The notes beneath the pieces were generated by a model, which was not told the DNA's origin, did no database searches, and saw nothing but the letters and a program-made list of their open reading frames with translations. DNA of 20,506 nucleotides from RGIG4708 sp045538875 (GTDB lineage Bacteria > Bacillota > Clostridia > UMGS1810). The DNA lies in the NCBI GenBank assembly GCA_045538875.1, contig JAZQEG010000019.1, positions 1-20,506 of the forward strand. Reading direction: 5' to 3'. How positions within the stretch are numbered: the first letter of the stretch is position 1; each line of letters begins with the position of its first letter. The translations under genes were made by a program, and so were the position numbers. Shown piece by piece: positions 7,107 to 14,822 of the stretch.

Positions 7107-7292
7107 ATGGCAAAAAAATCTATGGTTTTAAAACAGCAGAAGCCTCAAAAGTACAAAACTCGTGAATATACCAGATGTAAAATCTGCGGAAGACCGCACG
7201 CATACTTGAGAAAATTCGGCATTTGCCGTATCTGCTTTAGAGAATTGGCTTACAAAGGTCAGATTCCGGGCGTTAAAAAAGCTAGTTGGTAA
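7107..7292 (+). CDS. rpsZ: 30S ribosomal protein S14, zinc-binding type
   Basis: S14 is needed late in 30S assembly. This is the short 61-residue type with a zinc ribbon: C24 and C27 (CKICGR), C40 and C43 (CRIC). It starts MAKKSMVLKQQKPQKYKTRE. The type is standard in Gram-positive bacteria; zinc-free paralogues occur in some species, and none is seen here. A GAGGAGGG site precedes the ATG. Lies between rplE and rpsH as in most Firmicutes. Confidence 0.97.
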   Translation: MAKKSMVLKQQKPQKYKTREYTRCKICGRPHAYLRKFGICRICFRELAYKGQIPGVKKASW

Positions 7293-7322
7293 GATAAAGT
7301 TTATAAAAGGAGGTAACAAATT

Positions 7323-7721
7323 ATGCAAATTACCGATCCAATTGCAGATATGCTTACACGCATAAGAAATGCAAACTCTTCAAAGCATGAAACTGTTTCT
7401 GTTCCTTCTTCAAAAATGAAGCTTGCTATTGCAAAAATTCTTTTGGACGAAGGTTACATTGCAGGTTATGAAGTTATAGAAGACGGATTACAGGGTGTAA
7501 TCAAAATTACACTTAAGTACGGCGCAAACAAAACAAAAGTTATTTCCGGTCTTAAAAGAGTAAGTAAACCGGGACTTAGAGTATATGCTAGTAAAGATGA
7601 AATGCCAAGAGTGCTCAGAGGACTTGGAATTGCTATAGTTTCAACTTCAAAGGGCATCATGACAGACAAAGAAGCTCGCAAAAACAATGTGGGCGGCGAA
7701 GTATTAGCATTTATTTGGTAA
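7323..7721 (+). CDS. rpsH: 30S ribosomal protein S8
   Basis: S8 binds helix 21 of 16S rRNA and organises the central domain; in E. coli it represses the spc operon. The 132-residue product starts MQITDPIADMLTRIRNANSS and contains PGLRVYASKDEMPRVLRGLGIAIVSTSKGIMTDKEARK, covering the C-terminal RNA-binding signature. Length is normal. AGGAGG precedes the ATG. L6 follows after 22 nt. Confidence 0.98.
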   Translation: MQITDPIADMLTRIRNANSSKHETVSVPSSKMKLAIAKILLDEGYIAGYEVIEDGLQGVIKITLKYGANKTKVISGLKRVSKPGLRVYASKDEMPRVLRGLGIAIVSTSKGIMTDKEARKNNVGGEVLAFIW

Positions 7722-7743
7722 GATTATTTAGGAGGTGAACATA

Positions 7744-8289
7744 TTGTCCAGAATAGGTAGAATGCCAATTACAATTCCAAATGGCGTTACTGTTACTGTT
7801 GGAACAAATAATGAAGTTACTGTTAAAGGTCCAAAAGGCACACTTTCAGATACACTTCATAAAGATATGATAATTAAAGTTGAAGGAGATCAGATTATCG
7901 TAGAAAGACCTTCTGAAGTTAAAGAGCACAGAGCTCTGCACGGTCTTACCAGATCACTCCTCAACAATATGGTAGTAGGTGTTACCGATGGCTTTACAAA
8001 AACACTTGAAATCAACGGTGTTGGTTACAGATGTGCAAAACAGGGCAAAACACTTACTCTCAACTTGGGTTACTCACATCCTGTAGAATTCCAGGATACA
8101 GACGATTATACACTTGAGGTTCCTAACCCAAATACAATCATTGTTAAAGGTATTAACAAGCAGATTGTAGGTCAGATAGCTGCAGTTATCAGAGAAAAGA
8201 GATTGCCTGAACCATATAAGGGCAAGGGTATTAAGTACTCTGATGAAGTTATCAGACGTAAAGAAGGTAAAACAGGTGCTAAGAAATAA
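7744..8289 (+). CDS. rplF: 50S ribosomal protein L6
   Basis: L6 lies near the sarcin-ricin loop and is required for late 50S assembly. I chose TTG at 7744 (product MSRIGRMPITIPNGVTVTVG), 181 residues, because it gives the family N terminus and AGGAGGTG (7729-7736) lies 7 nt before it. The upstream in-frame GTG at 7735 overlaps that site. Two related domains are present; the C-terminal one contains the conserved RLPEPYKGKGIKYSDEVIRRKEGKTGAKK. Confidence 0.96.
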   Translation: MSRIGRMPITIPNGVTVTVGTNNEVTVKGPKGTLSDTLHKDMIIKVEGDQIIVERPSEVKEHRALHGLTRSLLNNMVVGVTDGFTKTLEINGVGYRCAKQGKTLTLNLGYSHPVEFQDTDDYTLEVPNPNTIIVKGINKQIVGQIAAVIREKRLPEPYKGKGIKYSDEVIRRKEGKTGAKK

Positions 8290-8310
8290 GGTAGAAAGGA
8301 GTAAACGATT

Positions 8311-8679
8311 ATGATAAAGAAAAAAGACAGTAATGCTGCAAGAATTAAAAGACATTATAGAGTAAGAAAAAATATTTCCGGAACTCCTGCTTGTCCAAGA
8401 CTTAACGTATTCCGTTCAAACAGCAACGTATACGCACAGGTTATTGATGACACTACCGGCACAACACTTGTTAGTGCTTGCTCACTTGATAAAGAAATCA
8501 AGGAAAAAGTAAGCCACGGTGGCAACAAAGAGGCTGCTAAAGAAGTAGGTATACTTGTTGCAAAGAGAGCTTTGGAAAAGGGTATTAAAAACGTTGTATT
8601 TGACAGAGGCGGTTACTTGTACCATGGTAGAGTAGCCGAGCTTGCTGAAGGTGCCAGAGAAGGCGGCTTAGAATTCTAA
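8311..8679 (+). CDS. rplR: 50S ribosomal protein L18
   Basis: L18 binds 5S rRNA with L5 in the central protuberance. 122 residues, normal. The N terminus is very basic (MIKKKDSNAARIKRHYRVRK), followed by the family's SGTPACPRLNVFRSNSNVYAQVIDD and the C-terminal VVFDRGGYLYHGRVAELAEGAREGGLEF. GAAAGGAG precedes the ATG. rpsE starts 19 nt after the stop. Confidence 0.98.
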   Translation: MIKKKDSNAARIKRHYRVRKNISGTPACPRLNVFRSNSNVYAQVIDDTTGTTLVSACSLDKEIKEKVSHGGNKEAAKEVGILVAKRALEKGIKNVVFDRGGYLYHGRVAELAEGAREGGLEF

Positions 8680-8698
8680 AAGGAGGTAAAAAGCTTTT

Positions 8699-9199
8699 AT
8701 GGAAAAATTTAATCCTGAAACATTAGATTTACAAGAAAAAATTGTTAGCATAAATCGTGTTGCTAAGGTTGTAAAGGGCGGTAGAACTTTTAGATTTGCT
8801 GTACTTATGGTAGTTGGTGATGGCCAAGGCCACGTTGGCGTAGGTACCGGTAAAGCAGCCGAAATCCCCGATGCAGTTAGAAAAGCAATCGAAGATGCTA
8901 AAAAGAATATGATTACAGTTCCGATGGTTGGTACAACAATTGCTCACGAAGTAATTGGTGAGTTTGGTGCAGGCAGAGTACTTTTAAAACCTGCTGCTCC
9001 CGGTACCGGTGTTATCGCAGGCGGATGTGCGCGTGACGTACTCGAGCTTGCAGGTATCCGTGACATCAGAACAAAGTCACTTCGTTCTAACAATCCTCAT
9101 AACCTTGTTAGCGCAACAATCGAAGGTCTTAAGAGCCTTAAGGTAGCAGAAGAAGTTGCTGCACTCCGCGGTAAAACCGTTGCAGAATTGTTGGGTTAA
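8699..9199 (+). CDS. rpsE: 30S ribosomal protein S5
   Basis: S5 contributes to decoding fidelity and the mRNA entry channel. 166 residues, normal. The N-terminal double-stranded RNA-binding fold contains EKIVSINRVAKVVKGGRTFR and GHVGVGTGKAAEIPDAVRKA; the C-terminal domain contains GTGVIAGGCARDVLELAGI. An AGGAGG site lies upstream of the ATG at 8699. rpmD follows after 37 nt. Confidence 0.98.
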   Translation: MEKFNPETLDLQEKIVSINRVAKVVKGGRTFRFAVLMVVGDGQGHVGVGTGKAAEIPDAVRKAIEDAKKNMITVPMVGTTIAHEVIGEFGAGRVLLKPAAPGTGVIAGGCARDVLELAGIRDIRTKSLRSNNPHNLVSATIEGLKSLKVAEEVAALRGKTVAELLG

Positions 9200-9236
9200 T
9201 AACACAACACAACTATTAAATTAGGAGGATAAGATA

Positions 9237-9416
9237 ATGGCTAAAATTAAAGTTACTTTAGTAAAGAGCCCCATTGGTTACAAAAAAGACCAGATTGCAA
9301 CAGTTGCAGCTCTCGGACTAAAGAAAATCAGAGACGAAAAGATTCATGATGCATCACCGGCTATCATCGGTATGACAAAAAAAGTGAATCATTTGGTAAG
9401 CGTCGAAGAAATATAA
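9237..9416 (+). CDS. rpmD: 50S ribosomal protein L30
   Basis: A short gene of 59 codons, read directly from the sequence: MAKIKVTLVKSPIGYKKDQI at the N terminus, LGLKKI at about residues 26-31, and a C terminus ending LVSVEEI. L30 is a small bacterial 50S protein. Size and position, between rpsE and rplO, are standard. AGGAGGAT (9223-9230) lies 6 nt before the ATG. The stop is TAA at 9414-9416. Confidence 0.97.
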   Translation: MAKIKVTLVKSPIGYKKDQIATVAALGLKKIRDEKIHDASPAIIGMTKKVNHLVSVEEI

Positions 9417-9437
9417 ATTCCAAAGGAGGTGCTCTAA

Positions 9438-9878
9438 ATGAAATTGTTTGAACTCAAACCAGGTGAAGGTTCAACTAAGGATACAAAAAGAAAAGGCAGA
9501 GGTCATGGTTCTGGTAATGGTAAAACAGCAGGCCGCGGTCACAAAGGTCAGAATGCAAGATCAGGCGGCGGCGTAAGAATCGGCTTTGAAGGCGGTCAGA
9601 TGCCAATTTACAGAAGATTGCCAAAACGCGGCTTTACAAATATATTTGCAAAGCAATACACCGAAATTAATGTATCCGATTTAAATAAATTTGAAAATGG
9701 TGCAGTTGTAGATGCAGCAGCACTTAAAGAAGCAGGTATCATTAAGAAAACCCTTGACGGTATTAAGGTTCTCGGCAACGGCGATATTAATGTTAATGTT
9801 ACAGTGAAGGCTGCTAAATTTACTGAGGCTGCTAAAACAAAAATTGAAGCAGCAGGCGGAAAGGCTGAGGTGATGTAA
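9438..9878 (+). CDS. rplO: 50S ribosomal protein L15
   Basis: L15 is a late 50S assembly protein with a long extended N terminus in rRNA. 146 residues, normal. It begins MKLFELKPGEGSTKDTKRKG and then has the glycine/arginine-rich stretch GRGHGSGNGKTAGRGHKGQ and GGQMPIYRRLPKRGF. AAAGGAGGTG precedes the ATG. Its last codons contain the ribosome-binding site of secY, which starts 1 nt after the stop. Confidence 0.98.
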   Translation: MKLFELKPGEGSTKDTKRKGRGHGSGNGKTAGRGHKGQNARSGGGVRIGFEGGQMPIYRRLPKRGFTNIFAKQYTEINVSDLNKFENGAVVDAAALKEAGIIKKTLDGIKVLGNGDINVNVTVKAAKFTEAAKTKIEAAGGKAEVM

Positions 9879-9879
9879 A

Positions 9880-11148
9880 GTGATTTCGACTCTGAGAAAC
9901 GCATGGAAAATCCCGGATCTCCGTAAAAGAATGCTTTACACATTATTTATGATTGTAGTATTCCGTCTGGGTACATTCATCCCGGTTCCCGGCTTGAATG
10001 CAGATGTGCTTCAATCACTCGTAGAGGGTAATGGCAACAACTTGTTTGCTCTTCTCGACAGTTTTTCCGGTGGCTCATTCAGCAACGCAACAATTTTTGC
10101 AATGAGTATTACACCATATATCAATGCATCAATTATACTTCAGCTCTTAACTGTTGCAATTCCAGCTCTTGAGCGTCTTGCAAAAGAAGGCGAAGAAGGT
10201 AAAAAAGTAATTGCAAAATGGACTCGCTATGTAACAATTATTCTCGCTTTTATTCAGGCTACAGGTCTTTACTTTGGACTTAGAGGCGCTGTTGAAAACC
10301 CTGGATTTGTAAGTTATGTAGTAATTGTATCAACATTTACAGCAGGTACTGCATTTATTATGTGGCTTGGTGAACAAATCACCGAAAAGGGTGTAGGCAA
10401 CGGTATTTCAATGATTATATTTGCGGGTATCGTATCAAGTGTTCCAAGTATGCTTTATGGTTTGTATCAAAACTTTATTAATGATGCAATCAGTGTTTGG
10501 GGACTTATAGCCATAGCAATATTTGCAGTTGCAATGGTTGCATTTGTAGTATTTATTACCGATGCAGAAAGAAGAATTCCGGTTCAGTATGCAAAGCGCA
10601 TGGTTGGCCGTAAAATGTACGGCGGTCAGAGCACACATATTCCGATTAAAGTGGCTATGGCAGGTGTTATTCCAATCATCTTTGCAATGTCAATTCTTGC
10701 TTTCCCATCAACAATTATGAGTTTTACAGGCGGTATGCCTACAACAGGTTTCTGGGGTGCATTCTGGAGAGAGGTAACCTCTGGCTGGGTATATATTGTA
10801 CTCTACTTCCTGCTCATATTGTTTTTCACTTATTTTTATACAGCAATTCAGTTCAATCCAATTGAAATTGCCAATAACATGAAGAGAAACGGTGGCTCAA
10901 TTCCTGGCATCCGTTCAGGTAAGCCTACCAGCGATTATATCAGCAAAATCCTTACAAGAATAACACTTGCAGGTGCTATATTCCTTGCAATTGTAGCTTG
11001 TGTACCGATGATTCTCGGTCAGGTTTCGGGATTCAGCATTTCAATCGGCGGAACTTCGCTTCTCATTATGGTTGGTGTTGCTCTTGAAACCGTTAAGCAA
11101 ATTGAGTCGCAGATGCTTATGCGTCACTACAAAGGCTTTTTGGATTAA
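9880..11148 (+). CDS. secY: Preprotein translocase subunit SecY
   Basis: SecY is the membrane channel of the Sec translocon, with SecE and SecG, for protein export and insertion. 422 residues, matching bacterial SecY, with about ten hydrophobic membrane segments. The GTG start at 9880 has GAGGTGAT (9868-9875) immediately upstream inside rplO; the product begins MISTLRNAWKIPDLRKRMLY. Signatures seen: FRLGTFIPVPGLN near residue 29, the plug-side loop with FALLDSFSGGSFSNATIFA, QYAKRMVGRKMYGGQSTHIP around 235-254, and GIRSGKPTSDYI in the last cytosolic loop. adk follows after 10 nt. Confidence 0.98.
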   Translation: MISTLRNAWKIPDLRKRMLYTLFMIVVFRLGTFIPVPGLNADVLQSLVEGNGNNLFALLDSFSGGSFSNATIFAMSITPYINASIILQLLTVAIPALERLAKEGEEGKKVIAKWTRYVTIILAFIQATGLYFGLRGAVENPGFVSYVVIVSTFTAGTAFIMWLGEQITEKGVGNGISMIIFAGIVSSVPSMLYGLYQNFINDAISVWGLIAIAIFAVAMVAFVVFITDAERRIPVQYAKRMVGRKMYGGQSTHIPIKVAMAGVIPIIFAMSILAFPSTIMSFTGGMPTTGFWGAFWREVTSGWVYIVLYFLLILFFTYFYTAIQFNPIEIANNMKRNGGSIPGIRSGKPTSDYISKILTRITLAGAIFLAIVACVPMILGQVSGFSISIGGTSLLIMVGVALETVKQIESQMLMRHYKGFLD

Positions 11149-11158
11149 GGGTGATTAA

Positions 11159-11797
11159 ATGAAGCTTATTATGTTAGGTGCTCCCGGTGCCGGTAAGGGC
11201 ACACAGGCAGCAGTAATATGTGAAAGATATAATATACCAACAATCTCAACCGGAGCAATAATACGAAATGCCATCAGGAATGAGACCCAAATCGGCAAAA
11301 TAGCCAAAGGCTATATCGATGAGGGCAAGCTCGTTCCCGACAATGTGGTTATAGGAATTATAAACGAGCGTCTTAAAGAGTCCGACTGTAAAAACGGATT
11401 TATACTTGACGGCTTTCCGCGAACCATTGCTCAGGCTGATGAACTTACAAAAATGGGCATTTCAATAAATTGTGCACTTTCCATTGAGGTAGACGATTCC
11501 ATTATACTGGAACGCCTCGGTGGCCGCAGAGAGTGCAGCGAGTGCGGAGCAACATATCATGTTACAAATAAACCGAGCAAAGCAGGGGATAAATGTGAAA
11601 AATGCGGCGGCGCACTCATAACAAGACCTGATGATTGCGAAGAGACAATCAAAAACAGACTTGAGGTTTATCATGAGAGCACAGAGGTGCTAAAAACCTA
11701 TTATGATAAACTCGGTAAGCTTGTTAAAATAGACGGCAACCGAAGTGTTGAGGAAATCACAAATGATATCCTCTTTGCTCTTGCCTCTTGTGATTGA
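11159..11797 (+). CDS. adk: Adenylate kinase, zinc-binding LID
   Basis: Catalyses ATP + AMP = 2 ADP in the cytosol. 212 residues. The P-loop GAPGAGKGTQ is at 7-16, LDGFPRT at 83-89 contains the AMP-site signature, and RPDD at 156-159 is in the LID. Four cysteines, C126, C129, C146 and C149, form the structural zinc site typical of Gram-positive enzymes. A GGGTGA site lies just before the ATG. Codon choice is more varied than in the ribosomal genes. Its place between secY and map is standard. Confidence 0.98.
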   Translation: MKLIMLGAPGAGKGTQAAVICERYNIPTISTGAIIRNAIRNETQIGKIAKGYIDEGKLVPDNVVIGIINERLKESDCKNGFILDGFPRTIAQADELTKMGISINCALSIEVDDSIILERLGGRRECSECGATYHVTNKPSKAGDKCEKCGGALITRPDDCEETIKNRLEVYHESTEVLKTYYDKLGKLVKIDGNRSVEEITNDILFALASCD

Positions 11798-11811
11798 CGG
11801 AGGAATAAGGG

Positions 11812-12573
11812 ATGATATATTTAAAGTCGGGCGCAGACATCGCAAAAATGCGCGAGTCCGGAAAAATTGTATTTGAAACCTTAGAACTTCTCCGCAGTCA
11901 TATAAAGCCGGGTGTTTCAACCTTGGAGCTTGATAAAATCGCATACGATTTTATATTAAGCAATGATGCCAAACCATCGTTTAAAAATTATAACGGCTTT
12001 CCTGCAAGTATATGTGCATCGGTAAACGACGTGATTATACACGGCATACCAGATAAAAGCACATTACTTAAAGAGGGCGACATAATAAGCATCGATATTG
12101 GCGCAGTAAAAAATGGCTTTCACGCAGATGCAGCTCGTACCTTTGGTGTGGGCATTATTGACAGCGAAGCTAAAAGGCTCATTGATGTAACAGAGCAAAG
12201 CTTTTATGAGGGCTTAAAATATGCAAGGCACGGTGAAAGGCTCGGCAGCATAAGCGCAACTATTCAGCAATATGTTGAGAGTAACGGATTTTCTGTTATA
12301 CGCAACTATTGCGGCCACGGCATCGGCCAAAAGCTGCACGAAAGTCCGGAAATACCAAATCACGGAACTTTTGGTCGCGGAATACGGCTTGCTAAGGGTA
12401 TGACAATCGCCGTTGAACCAATGGTCAACTACGGAAAATGCGAAACTGACCTTATGAGTGACGGATGGACAGTCAAAACCCGTGACGGCTCACTTGCAGC
12501 ACATTACGAAAATACAATCCTTATAACAGACGGCAGCCCACAGCTGCTTACCAATCCACAGTGGGGTGAGTAA
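11812..12573 (+). CDS. map: Type I methionine aminopeptidase
   Basis: Removes the N-terminal methionine from new proteins whose second residue is small. 253 residues, the compact type I form without an N-terminal extension. The five metal ligands are visible: D95 (SIDIGA), D106 (HADAAR), H169 (CGHGIG), E202 (AVEPM) and E233 (HYENT); the active-site histidine H78 (IIHGIP) is also present. GGAGGAA precedes the ATG. The KOW gene starts 1 nt after the stop. Confidence 0.98.
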   Translation: MIYLKSGADIAKMRESGKIVFETLELLRSHIKPGVSTLELDKIAYDFILSNDAKPSFKNYNGFPASICASVNDVIIHGIPDKSTLLKEGDIISIDIGAVKNGFHADAARTFGVGIIDSEAKRLIDVTEQSFYEGLKYARHGERLGSISATIQQYVESNGFSVIRNYCGHGIGQKLHESPEIPNHGTFGRGIRLAKGMTIAVEPMVNYGKCETDLMSDGWTVKTRDGSLAAHYENTILITDGSPQLLTNPQWGE

Positions 12574-12574
12574 T

Positions 12575-12850
12575 ATGGGTGAGCACATTGCAGAATTTGT
12601 ATATGCTATAGCCGGCAGAGATAAAGGCAAGTATTTTGTAGTGACGGCACAGGAGGACAACTTTATTTACCTGTGTAACGGAAAATGCCGCAAGGTTGGC
12701 AGTCCTAAAAAAAAGAAAATCAGACACGTAACATTTACCGGTGTAAAAAGCGAGTTTATATTAAACAAGCTTAAAACCTCAGGTAAGGTTACCAATAAGG
12801 AATTAAGGTATGCCTTGTCTGATTACCTAAAAAGATTGTCAGATGAATAA
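12575..12850 (+). CDS. KOW-domain RNA-binding protein (L14e/L6e/L27e-like)
   Basis: A 91-residue protein with a KOW-type motif near the N terminus (FVYAIAGRDKGKYFVVTAQE, about residues 8-27), a basic KKKKIRHV stretch at about 45-52, and a helical, charged C terminus. The ATG at 12575 has GGGGTGAG overlapping the map stop and begins 1 nt after it; an in-frame GTG at 12566 would destroy that spacing. Small KOW proteins at exactly this place, between map and infA, are common in Clostridia. RNA or ribosome binding is expected from the fold; the precise role is unknown. Confidence 0.9.
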   Translation: MGEHIAEFVYAIAGRDKGKYFVVTAQEDNFIYLCNGKCRKVGSPKKKKIRHVTFTGVKSEFILNKLKTSGKVTNKELRYALSDYLKRLSDE

Positions 12851-12879
12851 TATTTATGTTAGATATGGAGGTATTATCC

Positions 12880-13098
12880 TTGGCTAAAGAAGATGTATTT
12901 GAATTAGAGGGAACAGTAGTTGAGGCTTTGCCTAACGCAATGTTCAGGGTAGAATTTGAAAACGGTCACAATATACTGGCTCATATCTCTGGTAAATTGA
13001 GAATGAATTATATAAGAATTCTCCCCGGAGATAAGGTAACAGTTGAAATGTCACCTTACGATTTAACCAGAGGACGTATCACATGGAGAGCCAAATAA
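12880..13098 (+). CDS. infA: Translation initiation factor IF-1
   Basis: IF-1 binds the 30S A site during initiation. I chose TTG at 12880 (product MAKEDVFELEGTVVEALPNA), giving 72 residues, the canonical length. GGAGGT (12867-12872) lies 7 nt upstream. The longer reading from ATG at 12856 would run through that site and add residues foreign to the family. The single OB fold ends with the conserved DKVTVEMSPYDLTRGRITWRAK. rpmJ follows after 31 nt. Confidence 0.97.
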   Translation: MAKEDVFELEGTVVEALPNAMFRVEFENGHNILAHISGKLRMNYIRILPGDKVTVEMSPYDLTRGRITWRAK

Positions 13099-13129
13099 GG
13101 CTTTAACTAATTGATAGGAGGTAACAGTA

Positions 13130-13243
13130 ATGAAGGTTAGACCATCAGTAAAACCTATTTGCGAAAAATGCAAAATTATTAAAAGAAAGGGCAATATAAT
13201 GGTTATTTGCTCAAACCCTAAACACAAACAAAGACAGGGTTAA
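13130..13243 (+). CDS. rpmJ: 50S ribosomal protein L36, zinc form
   Basis: A gene of 37 codons, read directly: starts MKVRPSVKPICEKCKIIKRK and ends NPKHKQRQG. The zinc ligands C11, C14, C27 and H32 are all present, so this is the zinc-containing form. Length is the usual 37. AGGAGG lies upstream of the ATG. It is followed by the longest gap inside the cluster (122 nt), which holds a stable hairpin. Confidence 0.97.
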   Translation: MKVRPSVKPICEKCKIIKRKGNIMVICSNPKHKQRQG

Positions 13244-13257
13244 TCTTAGCTTGTAGC

Positions 13258-13308
13258 TTTTAAGGTGCGGCTGTACGGGAGAGGTAATTTTCCTGTAATC
13301 CCTTAAGG
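13258..13308 (+). promoter_or_regulatory. Two-part hairpin in the rpmJ-rpsM spacer
   Basis: TTTTAAGG (13258-13265) pairs with CCTTAAGG (13301-13308), eight pairs including two G-U. Inside it TACGGGA (13274-13280) pairs with TCCTGTA (13291-13297), seven pairs with one G-U. No T run follows, so it is not a terminator. It sits where the E. coli alpha operon has its S4-binding leader before rpsM. A regulatory role is inference. Confidence 0.55.
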
Positions 13309-13365
13309 TTATGAAATATAGATATATAGTTTTATTAATCACTAAACAGGAGGTGCAAAAAGCTA

Positions 13366-13734
13366 ATGGCAAGAATAGCAGGTGTAGATTTACCTAATGA
13401 AAAAAGAGTAGAAATCGGTCTTACTTATGTATATGGTATTGGTCTTCCAAGCTCAAAGAAAATTTTGGCTGAAGCAGGTATCAACCCTGATACAAGAGTA
13501 AGAGATCTCACAGAGGAAGAACAGACAAAAATCAGAGAAATCGTAGACAGAGATTTTACCGTTGAAGGTGACCTCAGACGTCAGATTGCTCTTGATATCA
13601 AACGTTTGATAGAAATTGGCTGCTACAGAGGTCTTCGTCATAGAAGAGGCCTTCCATGCCGCGGTCAGAATACCAAAAACAATGCCAGAACAAGAAAAGG
13701 TCCAAAAAGAGCTGTTGCTGGCAAAAAGAAATAA
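13366..13734 (+). CDS. rpsM: 30S ribosomal protein S13
   Basis: S13 lies at the top of the 30S head, contacts P-site tRNA and bridges to L5. 122 residues, normal. It starts MARIAGVDLPNEKRVEIGLT, the family hallmark, has a helix-two-turn-helix core, and ends in the basic tail beginning GLRHRRGLPCRGQNTKNNAR. AGGAGGTG lies upstream of the ATG after a 122-nt structured spacer. First gene of the alpha-operon block. Confidence 0.98.
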   Translation: MARIAGVDLPNEKRVEIGLTYVYGIGLPSSKKILAEAGINPDTRVRDLTEEEQTKIREIVDRDFTVEGDLRRQIALDIKRLIEIGCYRGLRHRRGLPCRGQNTKNNARTRKGPKRAVAGKKK

Positions 13735-13752
13735 TATAGGAGGGATATATTA

Positions 13753-14142
13753 ATGGCAGTTCAAAAGAAAATTCGTAAAAGAAGAGAAAAAAAGAACATT
13801 GAACGTGGTGCTGTTCATATCCGCTCCACATTCAATAACACAATAGTTACAATCACTGATGTTGCAGGTAACGCACTTTCGTGGGCAAGCTCAGGCGGCC
13901 TTGGTTTCAGAGGTTCAAGAAAGAGCACACCATTTGCTTCACAGATGGCTGCAGAAACAGCTGCAAAAGCTGCTATGGAGCACGGTCTTAAATCTGTAGA
14001 AGTATATGTAAAAGGCCCTGGCAGCGGCCGTGAAGCTGCAATCAGAGCACTTCAGACAGCAGGTCTTGAAGTAACAATGATTAAAGATGTAACTCCGATT
14101 CCTCACAACGGTTGCAGACCGCCAAAGAGAAGAAGAGTTTGA
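13753..14142 (+). CDS. rpsK: 30S ribosomal protein S11
   Basis: S11 forms the platform of the 30S subunit near the mRNA exit. 129 residues, normal. After a basic N terminus the family segments VHIRSTFNNTIVTITDVAGN, SSGGLGFRGSRKSTPFASQM and the C-terminal DVTPIPHNGCRPPKRRRV are all present. AGGAGGG precedes the ATG. rpsD follows after 32 nt. Confidence 0.98.
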   Translation: MAVQKKIRKRREKKNIERGAVHIRSTFNNTIVTITDVAGNALSWASSGGLGFRGSRKSTPFASQMAAETAAKAAMEHGLKSVEVYVKGPGSGREAAIRALQTAGLEVTMIKDVTPIPHNGCRPPKRRRV

Positions 14143-14174
14143 TGGAAAATTTTTGGAGATAGGAGGATAAACTT

Positions 14175-14768
14175 ATGGCAAAGAATATGCAGCCCATATT
14201 AAAAAGATGCAGAACATTGGGCATTGAGCCTTCTGTTATGGGTATCGACAAAAGCTCAAACAGAAATCCAAAGCCAATGAGAAAAAAGCAGAGCGAGTAT
14301 GGTCGCCAGCTTACCGAAAAGCAGAAAGTTAAGTTTATATACGGTATGCTTGAAAAACAGTTCAGAAATTACTACCACATTGCTACAAAAATGCCGGGTG
14401 TTGCCGGTGAAAATCTTCTTTCGTTGCTCGAATCAAGATTAGACAATGTAGTATTCCGCCTTGGTCTTGCCAACACAAGAAGAGAATCAAGACAGATGGT
14501 AAATCACGGTCATATTCTCGTTAACGGCAAAAGACTCGACATTCCTTCATACCGCGTAAGGGTTGGAGATGTTATCACACTTAAGGAAAAGACACAGACT
14601 TCTGACAGAATCAAAGCAATTGTTGAAACTAATTCTTCAAGACTTGTTCCAAAGTGGCTCGATATGGATAAAAACACTCTCACAGGCAAGGTTATTGCTA
14701 TGGCTCAGAGAGATGATATTGATTTTGAGGTAGAAGAACATCTCATCGTTGAGTTGTACTCTAAATAA
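14175..14768 (+). CDS. rpsD: 30S ribosomal protein S4
   Basis: S4 nucleates assembly of the 16S 5' domain and in several bacteria represses its own operon. 197 residues. The N terminus (MAKNMQPILKRCRTLGIEPS) has a single cysteine, so this is the zinc-free form, of the type common in Clostridia. The S4 RNA-binding domain lies in the second half with ESRQMVNHGHILVNGKRLDI, and the C terminus ends EEHLIVELYSK. Placement in the alpha operon differs from Bacillus, where rpsD is separate. Confidence 0.97.
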   Translation: MAKNMQPILKRCRTLGIEPSVMGIDKSSNRNPKPMRKKQSEYGRQLTEKQKVKFIYGMLEKQFRNYYHIATKMPGVAGENLLSLLESRLDNVVFRLGLANTRRESRQMVNHGHILVNGKRLDIPSYRVRVGDVITLKEKTQTSDRIKAIVETNSSRLVPKWLDMDKNTLTGKVIAMAQRDDIDFEVEEHLIVELYSK

Positions 14769-14822
14769 TAGGCAAGCCCTCAGTAATGAGATAATTATAA
14801 TTCTGAAATGGAGGGTCATGAA

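Noticed and set aside
13258..13308. Terminator between rpmJ and rpsM
   Set aside because: The hairpin is stable but no T run follows it, and rpsM has no convincing promoter of its own downstream.
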